Assembly (NCBI RefSeq): GCF_037094685.1
Contig: NZ_CP146614.1
Location: 1,178,001-1,242,000 of the forward strand
DNA: 64,000 nt
Reading direction: 5' to 3'
From: Massilia sp. METH4
GTDB lineage: Bacteria > Pseudomonadota > Gammaproteobacteria > Burkholderiales > Burkholderiaceae_D
Made by a program: the position numbers and the translations under genes. How positions within the stretch are numbered: position 1 is the stretch's first letter; each line of letters begins with the position of its first letter. Positions 7,666 to 19,133 of this stretch are shown here, in pieces. A model generated the notes under the pieces. The model was given only the letters and a program-made list of their open reading frames with translations. It searched no databases and had not been told where the DNA came from.

Positions 7666-8891
7666 GCCGCCTGCAACTCCGGGAACAGGGCCATTTGCTG
7701 GGGCACGTCGGCCATGGCTCGGCGCAGCGTGTCGGAGGGCGTGGTGTCCCGTGCCGGCCGGTAGTCGGCGGTGACGATGAAGGGCGCCACCTTCTTCATG
7801 CTGCACTTGAGCCGCGCCAGGTCGGCCCAGCGCACCTGCCGCATGCGGCGCAGCTCGACGATGCGCTGCGCGTTGCGCAGGCCGATGCCTGGAATGCGGG
7901 CGATCATCTGCGGTTCCGCGCGGTTCAGATCCATCGGGAAGTGCTCGCGATGCGCGAGCGCCCAGGCCAGCTTGGGGTCGATGTCGAGCGGCAGGTTGCC
8001 CGTCGACGGCAACAGTTCCTTCGCCTGGAAGCCGTAGCTGCGCAGCAGGAAGTCAGCCTGGTACAGGCGGTGTTCGCGCAGCAGCGGTGGCGGCGCGGAC
8101 GGCACGCTCTTCGGGCTTTCGGGAATGGGGCTGAAAGCGCTGTAGTACACGCGCTTCAGTTTGTAGCTGCCGTACAGCGTTTCGGCGGTGGTGAGGATGC
8201 GCGCGTCGTCGCTCGCATCGGCCCCCACGATCATCTGCGTGCTCTGCCCGGCCGGCGCGAACTTCGGCGCCTTCGGCTCGGCTTCCTTCTCGTCCAGCTT
8301 CAGGCGGATGCTGCCCATCGCCAGCTTGATCGTATGCACGCTCTTTTCGGGGGCGAGCTTTTGCACGCTGTCCTGCGTGGGCAGTTCGATGTTGACGGAC
8401 AGGCGGTCCGCATAGCGGCCGGCCGCCTCGATCAGGGCCGGGTCGGCGTCGGGAATCGTCTTCAGGTGGATATAGCCGCGGAACTGGTGCACTTCGCGCA
8501 GCTCGCGGGCGACGGAAACGAGCTGCTCCATCGTGTAGTCGGCGGACTGGATGATGCCGGAGCTGAGGAACAGGCCGTCGATATAGTTACGCAGGTAGAA
8601 GTCGACGGTGAGCTTGACGACTTCCTGCACGGTGAAGCGGGCGCGCGGTACGTTCGACGTGCGGCGATTCACGCAGTACTGGCAATCGTAGATGCAGAAA
8701 TTGGTGAGCAGGATCTTCAGCAGCGACACGCAGCGGCCGTCGGGCGTGTAGCTGTGGCAGATGCCCATGCCGTTGGTGGCGCCCAGGCCATCCTTGCCTT
8801 CGGACGAGCGCTTCGGCGCCCCGCTGCTGGCGCACGACGCATCGTACTTGGCCGCGTCGGCCAGGACTTCCAGTTTGTCGATCAGCTCCAT
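7662..8891 (-). CDS. Putative DNA modification/repair radical SAM protein
   Basis: A roughly 410-residue radical SAM enzyme with the cluster motif CIYDCQYC (CxxxCxxC) near residue 70 and a C-terminal helix-hairpin-helix, IPGIGLRNAQRIVELRR, that can contact DNA. This family is found paired with DUF4130/UdgX proteins and is annotated as putative DNA modification/repair; its chemical reaction is unknown. The ATG at 8891 is chosen; a GTG three codons upstream (8900) is equally possible. A LexA box ends 14 bp before the ATG, so transcription is probably damage-inducible. Confidence 0.85.
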   Translation of the reverse strand: MELIDKLEVLADAAKYDASCASSGAPKRSSEGKDGLGATNGMGICHSYTPDGRCVSLLKILLTNFCIYDCQYCVNRRTSNVPRARFTVQEVVKLTVDFYLRNYIDGLFLSSGIIQSADYTMEQLVSVARELREVHQFRGYIHLKTIPDADPALIEAAGRYADRLSVNIELPTQDSVQKLAPEKSVHTIKLAMGSIRLKLDEKEAEPKAPKFAPAGQSTQMIVGADASDDARILTTAETLYGSYKLKRVYYSAFSPIPESPKSVPSAPPPLLREHRLYQADFLLRSYGFQAKELLPSTGNLPLDIDPKLAWALAHREHFPMDLNRAEPQMIARIPGIGLRNAQRIVELRRMRQVRWADLARLKCSMKKVAPFIVTADYRPARDTTPSDTLRRAMADVPQQMALFPELQAA

Positions 8892-8904
8892 ATTCGGCAC
8901 CCAA

Positions 8905-8920
8905 CTGTACAGATATACAG
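8905..8920 (-). promoter_or_regulatory. LexA (SOS) box upstream of the radical SAM-UdgX operon
   Basis: CTGTACAGATATACAG is a perfect CTGT-N8-ACAG box and continues as AACTGT...ACAGTA, close to the proteobacterial consensus. It sits directly upstream of the operon start and would block transcription when LexA is bound. Confidence 0.85.
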
Positions 8921-8989
8921 TATAGCGGAGTCCTGTTCAGGGCACCGCAGGGGCGTCACGAATAGCGGGTCAGCAGCGGTTCAGCGTTG

Positions 8990-9121
8990 GTGTCAGCCAC
9001 CTTTTCCAACGGAGAACGTGGCTGACACTGGTTTTCTCGTGAGGTATCGGCGAGCACCGGGGAGAACCGGTGTCGTACACCTTTTCCTGGATGAGGCGCC
9101 CAGGAAAAGATGTCCGACACC
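8990..9121. repeat. Intergenic inverted repeats of the GTGTCxxxCAC type
   Basis: GTGTCAGCCAC (8990-9000) pairs with GTGGCTGACAC (9018-9028). A longer 22-bp arm starting GGTGTCGTACACC (9069-9090) pairs with 9100-9121 with two mismatches. They fill the gap between the repair operon promoter and carbonic anhydrase. The same core motif recurs at 28925-29027, so this is a dispersed family. Confidence 0.75.
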
Positions 9122-9159
9122 AAGCCTGCGTTGCCAAGGTGTCGGCACGGGCTTGCGCA

Positions 9160-9825
9160 TCAGGCGCTGTAGTTATTGCTCAGCCGGTCCTTCAGCTTTA
9201 CTTGCAGCTCCGGCAGTTCGCTGATCGTCATGCCCAGGTCGTGCAGATGGCCGTCGTTGATGCCGTACACCCAGCCGTGTACCGACACTTGCTGGCCGCG
9301 GTCCCAGGCGTCCTGCACGATGGTGGTCGAGCACACGTTGACCACTTGCTCGACCACGTTCAGTTCCACCAGCTTTTCGCTGCGCACGCGCTCGTCCAGC
9401 ACGGTACCCAGGTAGCGCTCGTGCTTCTGGCTTACGTCCTGCACGTGGCGCAGCCAGTTGTCGACGAGGCCCACGCGGGCGCCGGTCAGCGCGGCATGCA
9501 CGCCCTTGCAGCCATAGTGGCCCACGATGATCACGTGCTTCACCTTCAGCACCTCGATCGCGAACTGCAGCACGGAGAGGCAGTTCAGGTCGGAGTGGAC
9601 GACGACGTTGGCGATGTTACGGTGCACGAACACGTCGCCCGGCAGCAGGCCGAGCAGTTCATTCGCGGGGACGCGGCTGTCGGAGCAGCCGATCCACAGG
9701 TATTCGGGCGAGGCCTGGTTGGCCAGGCGCTGGAAGAATTCCGGGTCGCGCTGGACCATGGACTCGGCCCAGCGGCGGTTGTTGTTCAGGAGTTCCCGCA
9801 GGTCGGATGGCTTGGTGTCGCTCAT
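9160..9825 (-). CDS. can: Beta-class carbonic anhydrase
   Basis: The 221-residue cytoplasmic zinc enzyme interconverts CO2 and bicarbonate. The four metal/active-site residues are visible: C47 and D49 in IGCSDSRVPAN, and H103 and C106 in GHYGCKGV. Length and sequence match E. coli Can. The gene stands alone, with inverted repeats downstream and a GC-rich hairpin upstream (about 9849-9880). Confidence 0.95.
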   Translation of the reverse strand: MSDTKPSDLRELLNNNRRWAESMVQRDPEFFQRLANQASPEYLWIGCSDSRVPANELLGLLPGDVFVHRNIANVVVHSDLNCLSVLQFAIEVLKVKHVIIVGHYGCKGVHAALTGARVGLVDNWLRHVQDVSQKHERYLGTVLDERVRSEKLVELNVVEQVVNVCSTTIVQDAWDRGQQVSVHGWVYGINDGHLHDLGMTISELPELQVKLKDRLSNNYSA

Positions 9826-10074
9826 GATATTCCTTTCAGACGTAACAAAGCCGCCGGTTGCTCACTTGCAACGCGGCGGCCGCTTGTGCAACCGGCAGTT
9901 TACCCGAATAAAGGCCGGTCGGCCGAACGTACTATTTTGGTAGCGATCCCGAGTCGAGAGACTTCAGTACGCGCATCTCCGCTTCCTACGCGCGCCGCGG
10001 GACCTCGAGAAACCGTAATGAGCACCGTAAGCCAGCGGCTGGCGTTGCGCAACAGGTTATCGAGGCCCCACCAC

Positions 10075-11193
10075 TTATTCGAAGAAGTCCTTGACCTTGT
10101 CCATCCACGTCTTCGACTGCGGCGAATGCTTCGACCCACCCTCCGCCGTCGCGCGCTCGAACTCGCGCAGCAATTCCTTCTGCTTCTCGGTCAGCTTCAC
10201 CGGCGTCTCGACGGCCACGTGGCAGAACAGGTCGCCCGGGTAGCCGGAACGCACGCCCTTCACGCCCTTGCCCTTCAGGCGGAACGTCTTGCCGGACTGC
10301 GTACCTTCAGGCACGGTGAACGACACCTTGCCGGACAGGGTCGGCACTTCGATCTCGCCGCCCAGCGCCGCCTTGGCGAAGGAGATCGGCATCTCGCAGT
10401 GCAGGTCGTCGCCTTCGCGCTGGAACACCGGGTGCGGCTTGATGTGGATTTCCACGTACAGGTCGCCCGGCGGCCCGCCATTGGTACCCGGTTCGCCGTT
10501 GCCGGACGAGCGGATGCGCATGCCGTTGTCGATGCCCGCGGGGATCTTCACTTCCAGCGTCTTGTTGCGCTTGATGCGGCCGGCGCCCGAGCAGGCCGGG
10601 CACGGTTCCGGAATGATCTTGCCGGTGCCGTGGCACTTCGGGCAGGTCTGCTGGATGCTGAAGAAGCCCTGCTGCATGCGCACCTGACCATGGCCGCCGC
10701 AAGTGGAGCAGGTGACCGGCGACGTGCCGGGCTTGGCGCCCGAGCCGTGGCAGGTGTCGCACTTGTCCCAGGCGGGCACGCGGATCGTCGTGTCGTAGCC
10801 GTGGGCGGCCTGCTCCAGCGTGATCTCGAGGTTGTAGCGCAGGTCCGCGCCGCGGTAGACCTGAGGCCCGCCGCCGCGCCGGCCGCCGCCGCCGAAGATG
10901 TCGCCGAAGATGTCGCCGAAGGCATCGCCGAAGCCGCCGGCACCGAAGCCGCCGCCGCCCATGTTCGGGTCCACGCCGGCGTGACCATAGCGGTCATACG
11001 CCTCGCGCTTTTCCGGATTGGTCAGCATCTCGTAGGCTTCCTTGACTTCCTTGAACTTCTCTTCCGCCTCTTTGTTGTCCGGGTTGCGGTCCGGGTGGTA
11101 CTTCATCGCAAGCTTGCGATAAGCCTTCTTGATCTCTTCTTCGGAGGCATTTTTTGCCAGGCCGAGAATCTCGTAAAAATCACGCTTTGCCAT
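10075..11193 (-). CDS. dnaJ: Chaperone DnaJ (Hsp40)
   Basis: A full-length 372-residue DnaJ. The J domain (1-70) has YHPDRNP, followed by a Gly/Phe-rich segment (about 75-105) and four CxxCxGxG-type zinc motifs ([36 protein letters not shown]), then the C-terminal substrate domain. It delivers unfolded proteins to DnaK and stimulates its ATPase. It lies 234 bp downstream of dnaK, beyond a strong hairpin and T-tract, so dnaJ may need readthrough or its own promoter. Confidence 0.97.
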   Translation of the reverse strand: MAKRDFYEILGLAKNASEEEIKKAYRKLAMKYHPDRNPDNKEAEEKFKEVKEAYEMLTNPEKREAYDRYGHAGVDPNMGGGGFGAGGFGDAFGDIFGDIFGGGGRRGGGPQVYRGADLRYNLEITLEQAAHGYDTTIRVPAWDKCDTCHGSGAKPGTSPVTCSTCGGHGQVRMQQGFFSIQQTCPKCHGTGKIIPEPCPACSGAGRIKRNKTLEVKIPAGIDNGMRIRSSGNGEPGTNGGPPGDLYVEIHIKPHPVFQREGDDLHCEMPISFAKAALGGEIEVPTLSGKVSFTVPEGTQSGKTFRLKGKGVKGVRSGYPGDLFCHVAVETPVKLTEKQKELLREFERATAEGGSKHSPQSKTWMDKVKDFFE

Positions 11194-11328
11194 ATGCAGG
11201 CACCTAACTGAACTGAATAGAAGGGAGACTGTAACAGGGCGCGGATGTTATCGCCACCTGCCGCCGCCGCCCATCGATCGGCACGACGTTGGCGTTGTGA
11301 AACAGCCTCAAACCCATACCGGTTATGC

Positions 11329-11372
11329 AAAAACGCCGAGCGGGCACCGTACAACGGCCGCTCCGCTCGGCG
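11329..11372 (-). terminator. Intrinsic terminator after dnaK
   Basis: On the minus strand CGCCGAGCGG (11372-11363) pairs with CCGCTCGGCG (11343-11334), followed by five T. The ten-pair stem lies between dnaK and dnaJ and should lower dnaJ expression relative to dnaK. Confidence 0.75.
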
Positions 11373-11427
11373 GTGTCAGGAGAATCATGCCGACTTCTCC
11401 TGGCCGGTTTCCACGGCTATGCCAGAC

Positions 11428-13392
<1,965 letters not shown>

Positions 13393-13488
13393 GGTTTGTT
13401 CTTCCTCGTAAACGGATTAGTTTCTGAATAAGTCTTATATGCGGAAAAGCTTCTTACTTTTCAAGAGCTTGGAAGCGATTCGCCCGAA

Positions 13489-14043
13489 TCACTTCGGCTG
13501 GGCAGCCGTCACGATGGCGGGGCGCAGCAGACGATCGGCGATCGTGTAGCCCTTTTGCAGGACGGCGACGACGGTATTGGCTTCCTGCTCGGCGGGCACC
13601 ATGGCCACGGCCTGGTGGCGGTTCGGGTCCAGCTTGTCGCCGGGCGCCGGCACCACTTCGAGCAGCTTGTTGCGCTCGAACGCGGAGTTCAGCTGCTTGA
13701 GCGTCATCTCCACGCCTTCCTTGAGCGATTCGATCGACGGCGTTTCGACCTTCAGCGCCATCTCCAGGCTGTCCTTCACCGGCAGCAGTGCCTCGGCAAA
13801 GCCCTCGACGGCGAACTTGTGGGCCTTGGCCACGTCTTCCTGGGCACGGCGGCGGATATTGTCGCCTTCTGCCTTGGCACGCATGAAGGCGTCTTGCATC
13901 TCGGCCAGCTTCGCTTCGGCGGCGGCAAGCTGCTCTTCCAGGCTCGGGGTGGCTGCGGCCTCGGCGGGAGCCGCTTGCTGCGGCTGGGCCTGCTGCTGCG
14001 CTTCCTCGGGAATCGGGCTGGCCTGGTTTTCCTGGTCTTGCAT
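13489..14043 (-). CDS. grpE: Nucleotide exchange factor GrpE
   Basis: The 184-residue protein releases ADP from DnaK. An acidic, Gln/Ala-rich N-terminus is followed by a long coiled coil (about 35-90) and the beta-wing domain with the family signature [15 protein letters not shown] and [17 protein letters not shown]. The ATG at 14043 follows an AGGAG site; an upstream in-frame start is not needed. It heads the grpE-dnaK-dnaJ set and has a sigma-32-like promoter. Confidence 0.95.
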   Translation of the reverse strand: MQDQENQASPIPEEAQQQAQPQQAAPAEAAATPSLEEQLAAAEAKLAEMQDAFMRAKAEGDNIRRRAQEDVAKAHKFAVEGFAEALLPVKDSLEMALKVETPSIESLKEGVEMTLKQLNSAFERNKLLEVVPAPGDKLDPNRHQAVAMVPAEQEANTVVAVLQKGYTIADRLLRPAIVTAAQPK

Positions 14044-14098
14044 CGTTGGACTCCTACAATTCGTGTTTGTTTGACATTGCTCTTGCTGCACTGGCCGA

Positions 14099-14126
14099 AT
14101 CTGGGGATACCCCTTCTCATTTCAAG
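14099..14126 (-). promoter_or_regulatory. Sigma-32 (heat-shock) promoter for grpE
   Basis: The minus strand reads CTTGAA (14126-14121), then 14 bases, then CCCCAGAT (14106-14099), a close match to the sigma-32 consensus CTTGAA-N13-15-CCCCATNT. It lies about 55 bp upstream of the grpE ATG. Confidence 0.75.
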
Positions 14127-14279
14127 GGCATTGTGCGGACAGCGCTTGACAAGCGGCTGGCAAATCAGTGCCGGGCGAACCGGCCGACCTGTTATTTTAA
14201 CAGGCTGGCACTCGTCGCCCGCAAGTGCTAACAACGTGCAGGGAGATCAATGTTGCGCGATTGCTGCGCGGAGAATGGC

Positions 14280-15389
14280 TTACTCCGCTGCGCCCAGGGC
14301 AATGGCGCGGTCGCGGCCGACCGCTGCATCCCGTTCGCGCATGGCGCGCTGCGCGGGCGACACCATGGCCGGCCAGCCGATCATGTGCTGTTCGGCGATC
14401 TCGGCCAGCGCGGCGATCCAGGCCGGGCTCTCGTTCAGGCAGGGAATGTAATGGAAGTCCTTGCCGCCGGCGGAGAGGAAATCGTGCCGCACTTCCATCG
14501 CGATCTCCTCCAGCGTTTCCAGGCAGTCGCTGGTGAAGCCGGGACAAATCACGTCGATGCTGCGTACGCCTTCCTGCGCCAGCTTCTGCACGGTGGGCGC
14601 CGTGTACGGCTGCAGCCATTCGGCCTTGCCGAAGCGGGACTGGAAGGTGACGATATAGTCGTCGTCGCGCAGCTTGAGCGCGGCGGCCAGCAGGCGCGCC
14701 GTCTTGTGGCATTCGCAGTGGTAGGGATCGCCCAGCAGCAGGGTGCGCTTGGGCGTGCCGTGGAAGCTCATCACCAGCTTCTTCGCGCGGCCATGCTGCT
14801 CCCAGTGCGCCAGCACGTTCTGGCGCAACGCCTCGATGTAGGCATCGTGGTCGTGGTAGTTCTTCACGAGGCGCAGCTCGGGAATGTTGCGGATCTTGCG
14901 GTAGTGCCGGAACACGGCATCCCAGATCGAGCCGGTGGTGGTGCCGGAATACTGCGGATAGGCGGGCAGGACCACGATGCGGTCGCAGCCATCGGCCTTC
15001 AGCCGGGCCAGCACGTCCGGCAACGACGGCGTGCCATAGCGCATCGCCATCGCCACCGTCACGTCCTGGTGACCGCGCGCCTGCAGCGCCTCGTGCAGCA
15101 GCATCGCCTGGTTTTGCGTATGGATGCGCAGCGGCGAGCCATCCTCCGTCCAGATCGACGCGTACTTCTTGGCCGACTGGCCGGAACGGAACGGCAGGAT
15201 CACGCCGTTCAGGATGAACCACCACACCGCTTTCGGGATTTCGACCACGCGCGGGTCGGATAAAAACTGCTTCAGGTAACGGCGCACCGCGCCCCGCGTG
15301 GGCGCATCGGGCGTGCCGAGGTTGACCAGCACGATGGCGCTGCCGCTGACGGCGCCGTGCTGGTGGGGAGGTTCTTTCGCAAAGGCCAT
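14280..15389 (-). CDS. hemH: Ferrochelatase
   Basis: The 369-residue enzyme inserts Fe2+ into protoporphyrin IX, the last step of protoheme synthesis. The N-terminal AIVLVNLGTPDAPT motif, the central MSFHGTPKR segment with the metal-site histidine, and the late CPGFTSDCLETLEEIA stretch are all typical. It ends in an alanine/arginine-rich tail. It precedes grpE in the same orientation, separated by 236 bp that hold the heat-shock promoter. Confidence 0.96.
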   Translation of the reverse strand: MAFAKEPPHQHGAVSGSAIVLVNLGTPDAPTRGAVRRYLKQFLSDPRVVEIPKAVWWFILNGVILPFRSGQSAKKYASIWTEDGSPLRIHTQNQAMLLHEALQARGHQDVTVAMAMRYGTPSLPDVLARLKADGCDRIVVLPAYPQYSGTTTGSIWDAVFRHYRKIRNIPELRLVKNYHDHDAYIEALRQNVLAHWEQHGRAKKLVMSFHGTPKRTLLLGDPYHCECHKTARLLAAALKLRDDDYIVTFQSRFGKAEWLQPYTAPTVQKLAQEGVRSIDVICPGFTSDCLETLEEIAMEVRHDFLSAGGKDFHYIPCLNESPAWIAALAEIAEQHMIGWPAMVSPAQRAMRERDAAVGRDRAIALGAAE

Positions 15390-15635
15390 GATGACTCGTG
15401 ATGGGCAGGAAGGCGCCCATTATAGATGCGCAAACGCGGAACCTGTCGGTGCAGTCCGGAACGGCAAGAACAGACGGGCAGCATCAGGTGTTTCCTTGCA
15501 ATAACACCCCTAGGCAGATTGCGCAATAAAGTTTTAATTTGAAAGTTACAAAATAAATATTTCCAACGACATCCCTTGCACGATGCTTTTGCCACAGCTA
15601 TTATCCCGGCCTCTTTGAGTTAATATAAAATATAG

Positions 15636-17789
15636 ATGGCCCTCACCTCGCGTCAGTACAGCGCAGTGTTTTGCTTTTGCCTTGTCGCCCAGAAGTTCAA
15701 AATAACTACCGACAGCCATAAATTACTGCGAGAGAAGCGGGTCGATACAGACAAAAGCCCTGTCGACATTTTGAAGTCGCTCGCTGCGCAATATGGCCTC
15801 GCGGTGCGGCGTATCAGCCTCAGTGATCGCGAGAATAGCAGGCCGGCTACCCCATTTCTTTTCCAGAATACGCGCGGCGTTATTTCGCTGGCCACGGAAC
15901 GGAACGAGCACGGTTATATTGTCGTCAACCCTGGCCAGGCCGAGGGCCGGACCGTGCTGTCGCATCAGGAACTGATCGCGGCCAGTCCCGGCCATGTGAT
16001 GGAGGTTGTGGAAACTCGATGGACCCCGCCCGACAACCGTACGTTCGGTGTCTGGTGGCTGCTGGAACGGTTGCGGCCATATTCACAACTGGCCTGGAAG
16101 ATCGGCGTATCGGCGCTCGTGCTGCAACTGTTCGCCACGGCCCTGCCGCTCTTCAGCCAGGTGATCATCGACAAGGTCTTGTCGCGCAGCAACCCGTCAA
16201 TGCTGTATCTACTGGGCACGGGTATCGCAATCACGATCGTCTTCGAACTGGTGCTGGCGATCATTCGCACGAAGCAGCAGGCTTTCATCGCCAGCAAACT
16301 CGATATCGCGATCGGCGTGCAAATCCAGCGGCATCTTTTTCAACTGCCGCTGATATTTTTCAACAAACGCTCGGCCGGCCACGTCACCGGCGTATTCAAT
16401 GAACTGGATACGATCCGGCACTTCATCACCGGTCCGGGGATCAGCAGTGTCATCGATCTTGCATTTTTTGTCGTATTTATCCCGTTGATGCTGATGTACA
16501 GTCCGACACTGACCGCGATCACGGCGGTGGCGGCCGCGTTCATCCTGTTATTCGCCTATGCAATAAAAGGGCTGGAACGCAGTTATATGCGCGCCTCGTC
16601 CGATTACAACACCCGCTGCCATTCGCAAATGCTCGAGTGCATCGCCAATATGGAAACGCTGAAGACACTGGCGGCGGAAAACTATGCGGCGCGCAAATGG
16701 GAACAATCCTTTACCCGGCTCGTTATCGCCACGATGCGGAACGGCTCGCTGCAAGGCACGAGCATGGCGGTCAACGGCTTCCTGCAACGGGTTTGCACGC
16801 TGGCGATCCTGTGGTTCGGCGCCGAACTGGTCATCTCCGGAAGCATGAGTGCGGGCCAGCTGATCGCCTTCCAGATGCTGTCCTTCCGCGTGATGTATCC
16901 GCTGCAACGTCTGACCCATCTTTGGCACGAATGGAAGCGCGTCCAACACGCGGTGGAGCGGCTGACCGACATTATGGACAGCCCGCCGGAAAAAATCGAT
17001 ACGGACGACCGGATCACGGCGCTGCCGCCAGGCTCCATCAGTATGCAGAGCGTGACCTTCATTTATCCCGGCCAGCACGCGCCCACGTTGAAGAACATCA
17101 GCCTGCATTTCCCGGATGCGGCCGCCGTGGCCTTGATCGGCCGCAGCGGGTCGGGCAAGAGCACGCTGCTGAAACTTCTGCTCAGGCTGTACCCGCAAAG
17201 CGGCGGCTTGATCGAGTACGGCGCGACGGATGCCCGGCTGATCAATCCGACGCTGCTGCGCCGCCGGGTCAGCCTCGTGCTGCAGGAATCGCATCTGATG
17301 ACGGGCAGCGTGGCCGAGAACATCGCGTTCAAGGCGCCATGGGCGACGACGGAGCAGATCATCGAGGCAGCCACGTGCGTGGGAGCCCATGAATTCATCA
17401 AGGATCTCCCACATGGCTACAGCACGCTGTTGGGCGAGGGTGGCATCAACCTGTCGGGCGGCCAGCGCCAACGCATTGCACTGGCGCGCGCGATCCTGGA
17501 CGAGCCGGACGTCCTGATCCTGGACGAGGCAACGAGCGCCATCGATGTGTACGGCGAACAGCGCATCTACGCAAACCTGACCGGCAAGTTCCGGGACCGG
17601 AAACTGATCGTGATCACACACCGCCTGAGTTCCATCGTGAACTTCGACCTGATCCACATTCTGCATGCCGGCGAACTCGTCGGCAGCGGCACCCACCGCG
17701 AATTGCTCGACACCTGCCCGATCTACGCGCAATTGCATGCATCGACGACGGCGGAACGACAACTGGTGGAGCTGGCCAGCCATGAGTAA
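15636..17789 (+). CDS. Type I secretion ABC exporter, HlyB-type
   Basis: The 717-residue exporter has three parts. Residues 1-130 resemble a C39-like domain; CLVAQKFKITTDSHKLL aligns with HlyB, where the catalytic Cys is absent, so it should bind rather than cleave substrate. A six-helix membrane domain spans about 160-440. The ATPase follows, with GRSGSGKST, LSGGQRQRIALARA and VLILDEATSAID. The 246 bp upstream are unusually AT-rich and probably hold the promoter. It overlaps the HlyD-type gene by 8 bp. No TolC partner is in the cassette; the TolC-type protein at 29065-30375 could serve. Confidence 0.9.
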   Translation: MALTSRQYSAVFCFCLVAQKFKITTDSHKLLREKRVDTDKSPVDILKSLAAQYGLAVRRISLSDRENSRPATPFLFQNTRGVISLATERNEHGYIVVNPGQAEGRTVLSHQELIAASPGHVMEVVETRWTPPDNRTFGVWWLLERLRPYSQLAWKIGVSALVLQLFATALPLFSQVIIDKVLSRSNPSMLYLLGTGIAITIVFELVLAIIRTKQQAFIASKLDIAIGVQIQRHLFQLPLIFFNKRSAGHVTGVFNELDTIRHFITGPGISSVIDLAFFVVFIPLMLMYSPTLTAITAVAAAFILLFAYAIKGLERSYMRASSDYNTRCHSQMLECIANMETLKTLAAENYAARKWEQSFTRLVIATMRNGSLQGTSMAVNGFLQRVCTLAILWFGAELVISGSMSAGQLIAFQMLSFRVMYPLQRLTHLWHEWKRVQHAVERLTDIMDSPPEKIDTDDRITALPPGSISMQSVTFIYPGQHAPTLKNISLHFPDAAAVALIGRSGSGKSTLLKLLLRLYPQSGGLIEYGATDARLINPTLLRRRVSLVLQESHLMTGSVAENIAFKAPWATTEQIIEAATCVGAHEFIKDLPHGYSTLLGEGGINLSGGQRQRIALARAILDEPDVLILDEATSAIDVYGEQRIYANLTGKFRDRKLIVITHRLSSIVNFDLIHILHAGELVGSGTHRELLDTCPIYAQLHASTTAERQLVELASHE

Positions 17790-19116
17790 ATTTCCGCACC
17801 GTACTCCGCCGCTGGACCTGAGCGAGTTCACCGACGCCCGCGACGTGCTCGACGCCCGCCTGCCGGCCTCCTATCGCGGCTTGCAATACGCGATCGCGGG
17901 CTTGACGCTGGCCGCATTTGTCTGGGCATGCGTTGTGGAGACCGACGTGGTGGCCAGCGCCCCCGGCCGTATCGTGCCGGATGGGCACGTGAAGACCATC
18001 CAGGCGCCCGAGACGGCGATCGTTCGGTCCATCCACGTCAAGGACGGCAGCCTGACGCGCCGCGGCGACCTGCTGGTGACGTTCGACCCGTCCGTGAGCA
18101 ACGCCGACGTGGGCGCGATGCGGTCGCGGCATGAACTGCTCCGGTTCGAGATCGCCCGCGTCGAAGCGGAGATCGCAGGCACCGTGCCGGTGTACCCGCC
18201 GCTGGCCGCCTTGACCAATGCGGCGGCCGTGCAGGAAGAGCTGCGGCGCGCGCACGCGGCCAGCATGCAGGCGAAGCTGCGGCAGGCCGACACGGAGCTC
18301 GACAACGCGCGGCAGAACCGCCTTGCCCAGGAACAGGCCCTCACGTTCCTCGAGCAGTCGCGAGCCGCCGCCGCCGAACAGGAAGCCAGGTTCCGGCCAT
18401 ACGTTGGCCAAGCCATACCAATGGTCACGTATGTGTCGACCAAGGAAACCCTTCTCAGCAAGGAAAGGGAGTTGATCAGCAGCCGCGAAAAACTCAATGC
18501 GTCCGGCAACGACATCCGCAACCTGGAAGAGAAAAGACGCCTGTTGATCGAGGAAAACCGGGCCCAGCTCTTCGCCGAGCTATACGCGAAGCGCGCCGAG
18601 GCCACCACGCTCGCGGCCGAGCTGGAGAAGGCGTTGCGGGCGCAGCGCATCAAGGAATTGCGCGCACCGGTCGACGGCTTCGTCCAGCAGGTGGGGGTGA
18701 ACACGCTGGGCGCCGTGGTCGCGCCGGGGCAGAACCTGATCTCCATCGTACCGAGCGAAGCGCCGATCGTCGTCGAGGGATTGCTCTCCAGTGCCGACGT
18801 CGGCTTTGCCAAGGAAGGCCAGGAGGTGACAGTGAAGGTGGACGCCTACCCTTTCATGCAATACGGCGGCCTGAAGGGGAAACTTGAATGGATCAGTCCC
18901 GATGCGGAGAGCAGCAGCGACAAGACCAAGCCGCAGTCGGGCGGCTACCGCATCCGCGCTTCGCTGATGCAGCGCTCGCTGCACGATGCGTCGACCCTGG
19001 CGCTGAAGCCGGGCATGACGGTGGTGATCGACGTGAAAACGGACCGCCGAAAATTTATCCAGCTGTTCTTCCAGCCCATGTTGCGTTACTGGAAGGACGC
19101 AGCCCAACAACGGTAA
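17782..19116 (+). CDS. Type I secretion periplasmic adaptor, HlyD-type
   Basis: The 444-residue membrane fusion protein has one N-terminal transmembrane helix (about residues 35-53, YAIAGLTLAAFVWACVV), a lipoyl half-motif (GRIVPDGHVKTIQ and IHVKDGSLTRRGDLLVTFDP), a long periplasmic coiled coil (about 110-290) and the second lipoyl half with beta-barrel (LRAPVDGFVQQVGVNTLGAVV). It bridges the HlyB-type exporter to an outer-membrane channel. The ATG at 17782 lies inside the end of the exporter gene, indicating coupling. Confidence 0.92.
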   Translation: MSKFPHRTPPLDLSEFTDARDVLDARLPASYRGLQYAIAGLTLAAFVWACVVETDVVASAPGRIVPDGHVKTIQAPETAIVRSIHVKDGSLTRRGDLLVTFDPSVSNADVGAMRSRHELLRFEIARVEAEIAGTVPVYPPLAALTNAAAVQEELRRAHAASMQAKLRQADTELDNARQNRLAQEQALTFLEQSRAAAAEQEARFRPYVGQAIPMVTYVSTKETLLSKERELISSREKLNASGNDIRNLEEKRRLLIEENRAQLFAELYAKRAEATTLAAELEKALRAQRIKELRAPVDGFVQQVGVNTLGAVVAPGQNLISIVPSEAPIVVEGLLSSADVGFAKEGQEVTVKVDAYPFMQYGGLKGKLEWISPDAESSSDKTKPQSGGYRIRASLMQRSLHDASTLALKPGMTVVIDVKTDRRKFIQLFFQPMLRYWKDAAQQR

Positions 19117-19133
19117 CCAAGGAGGATGTGTTG

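Noticed and set aside
15636..16020. Active C39 peptidase in the exporter
   Set aside because: The region aligns with the non-cleaving HlyB-type domain and the cargo has no double-glycine leader.
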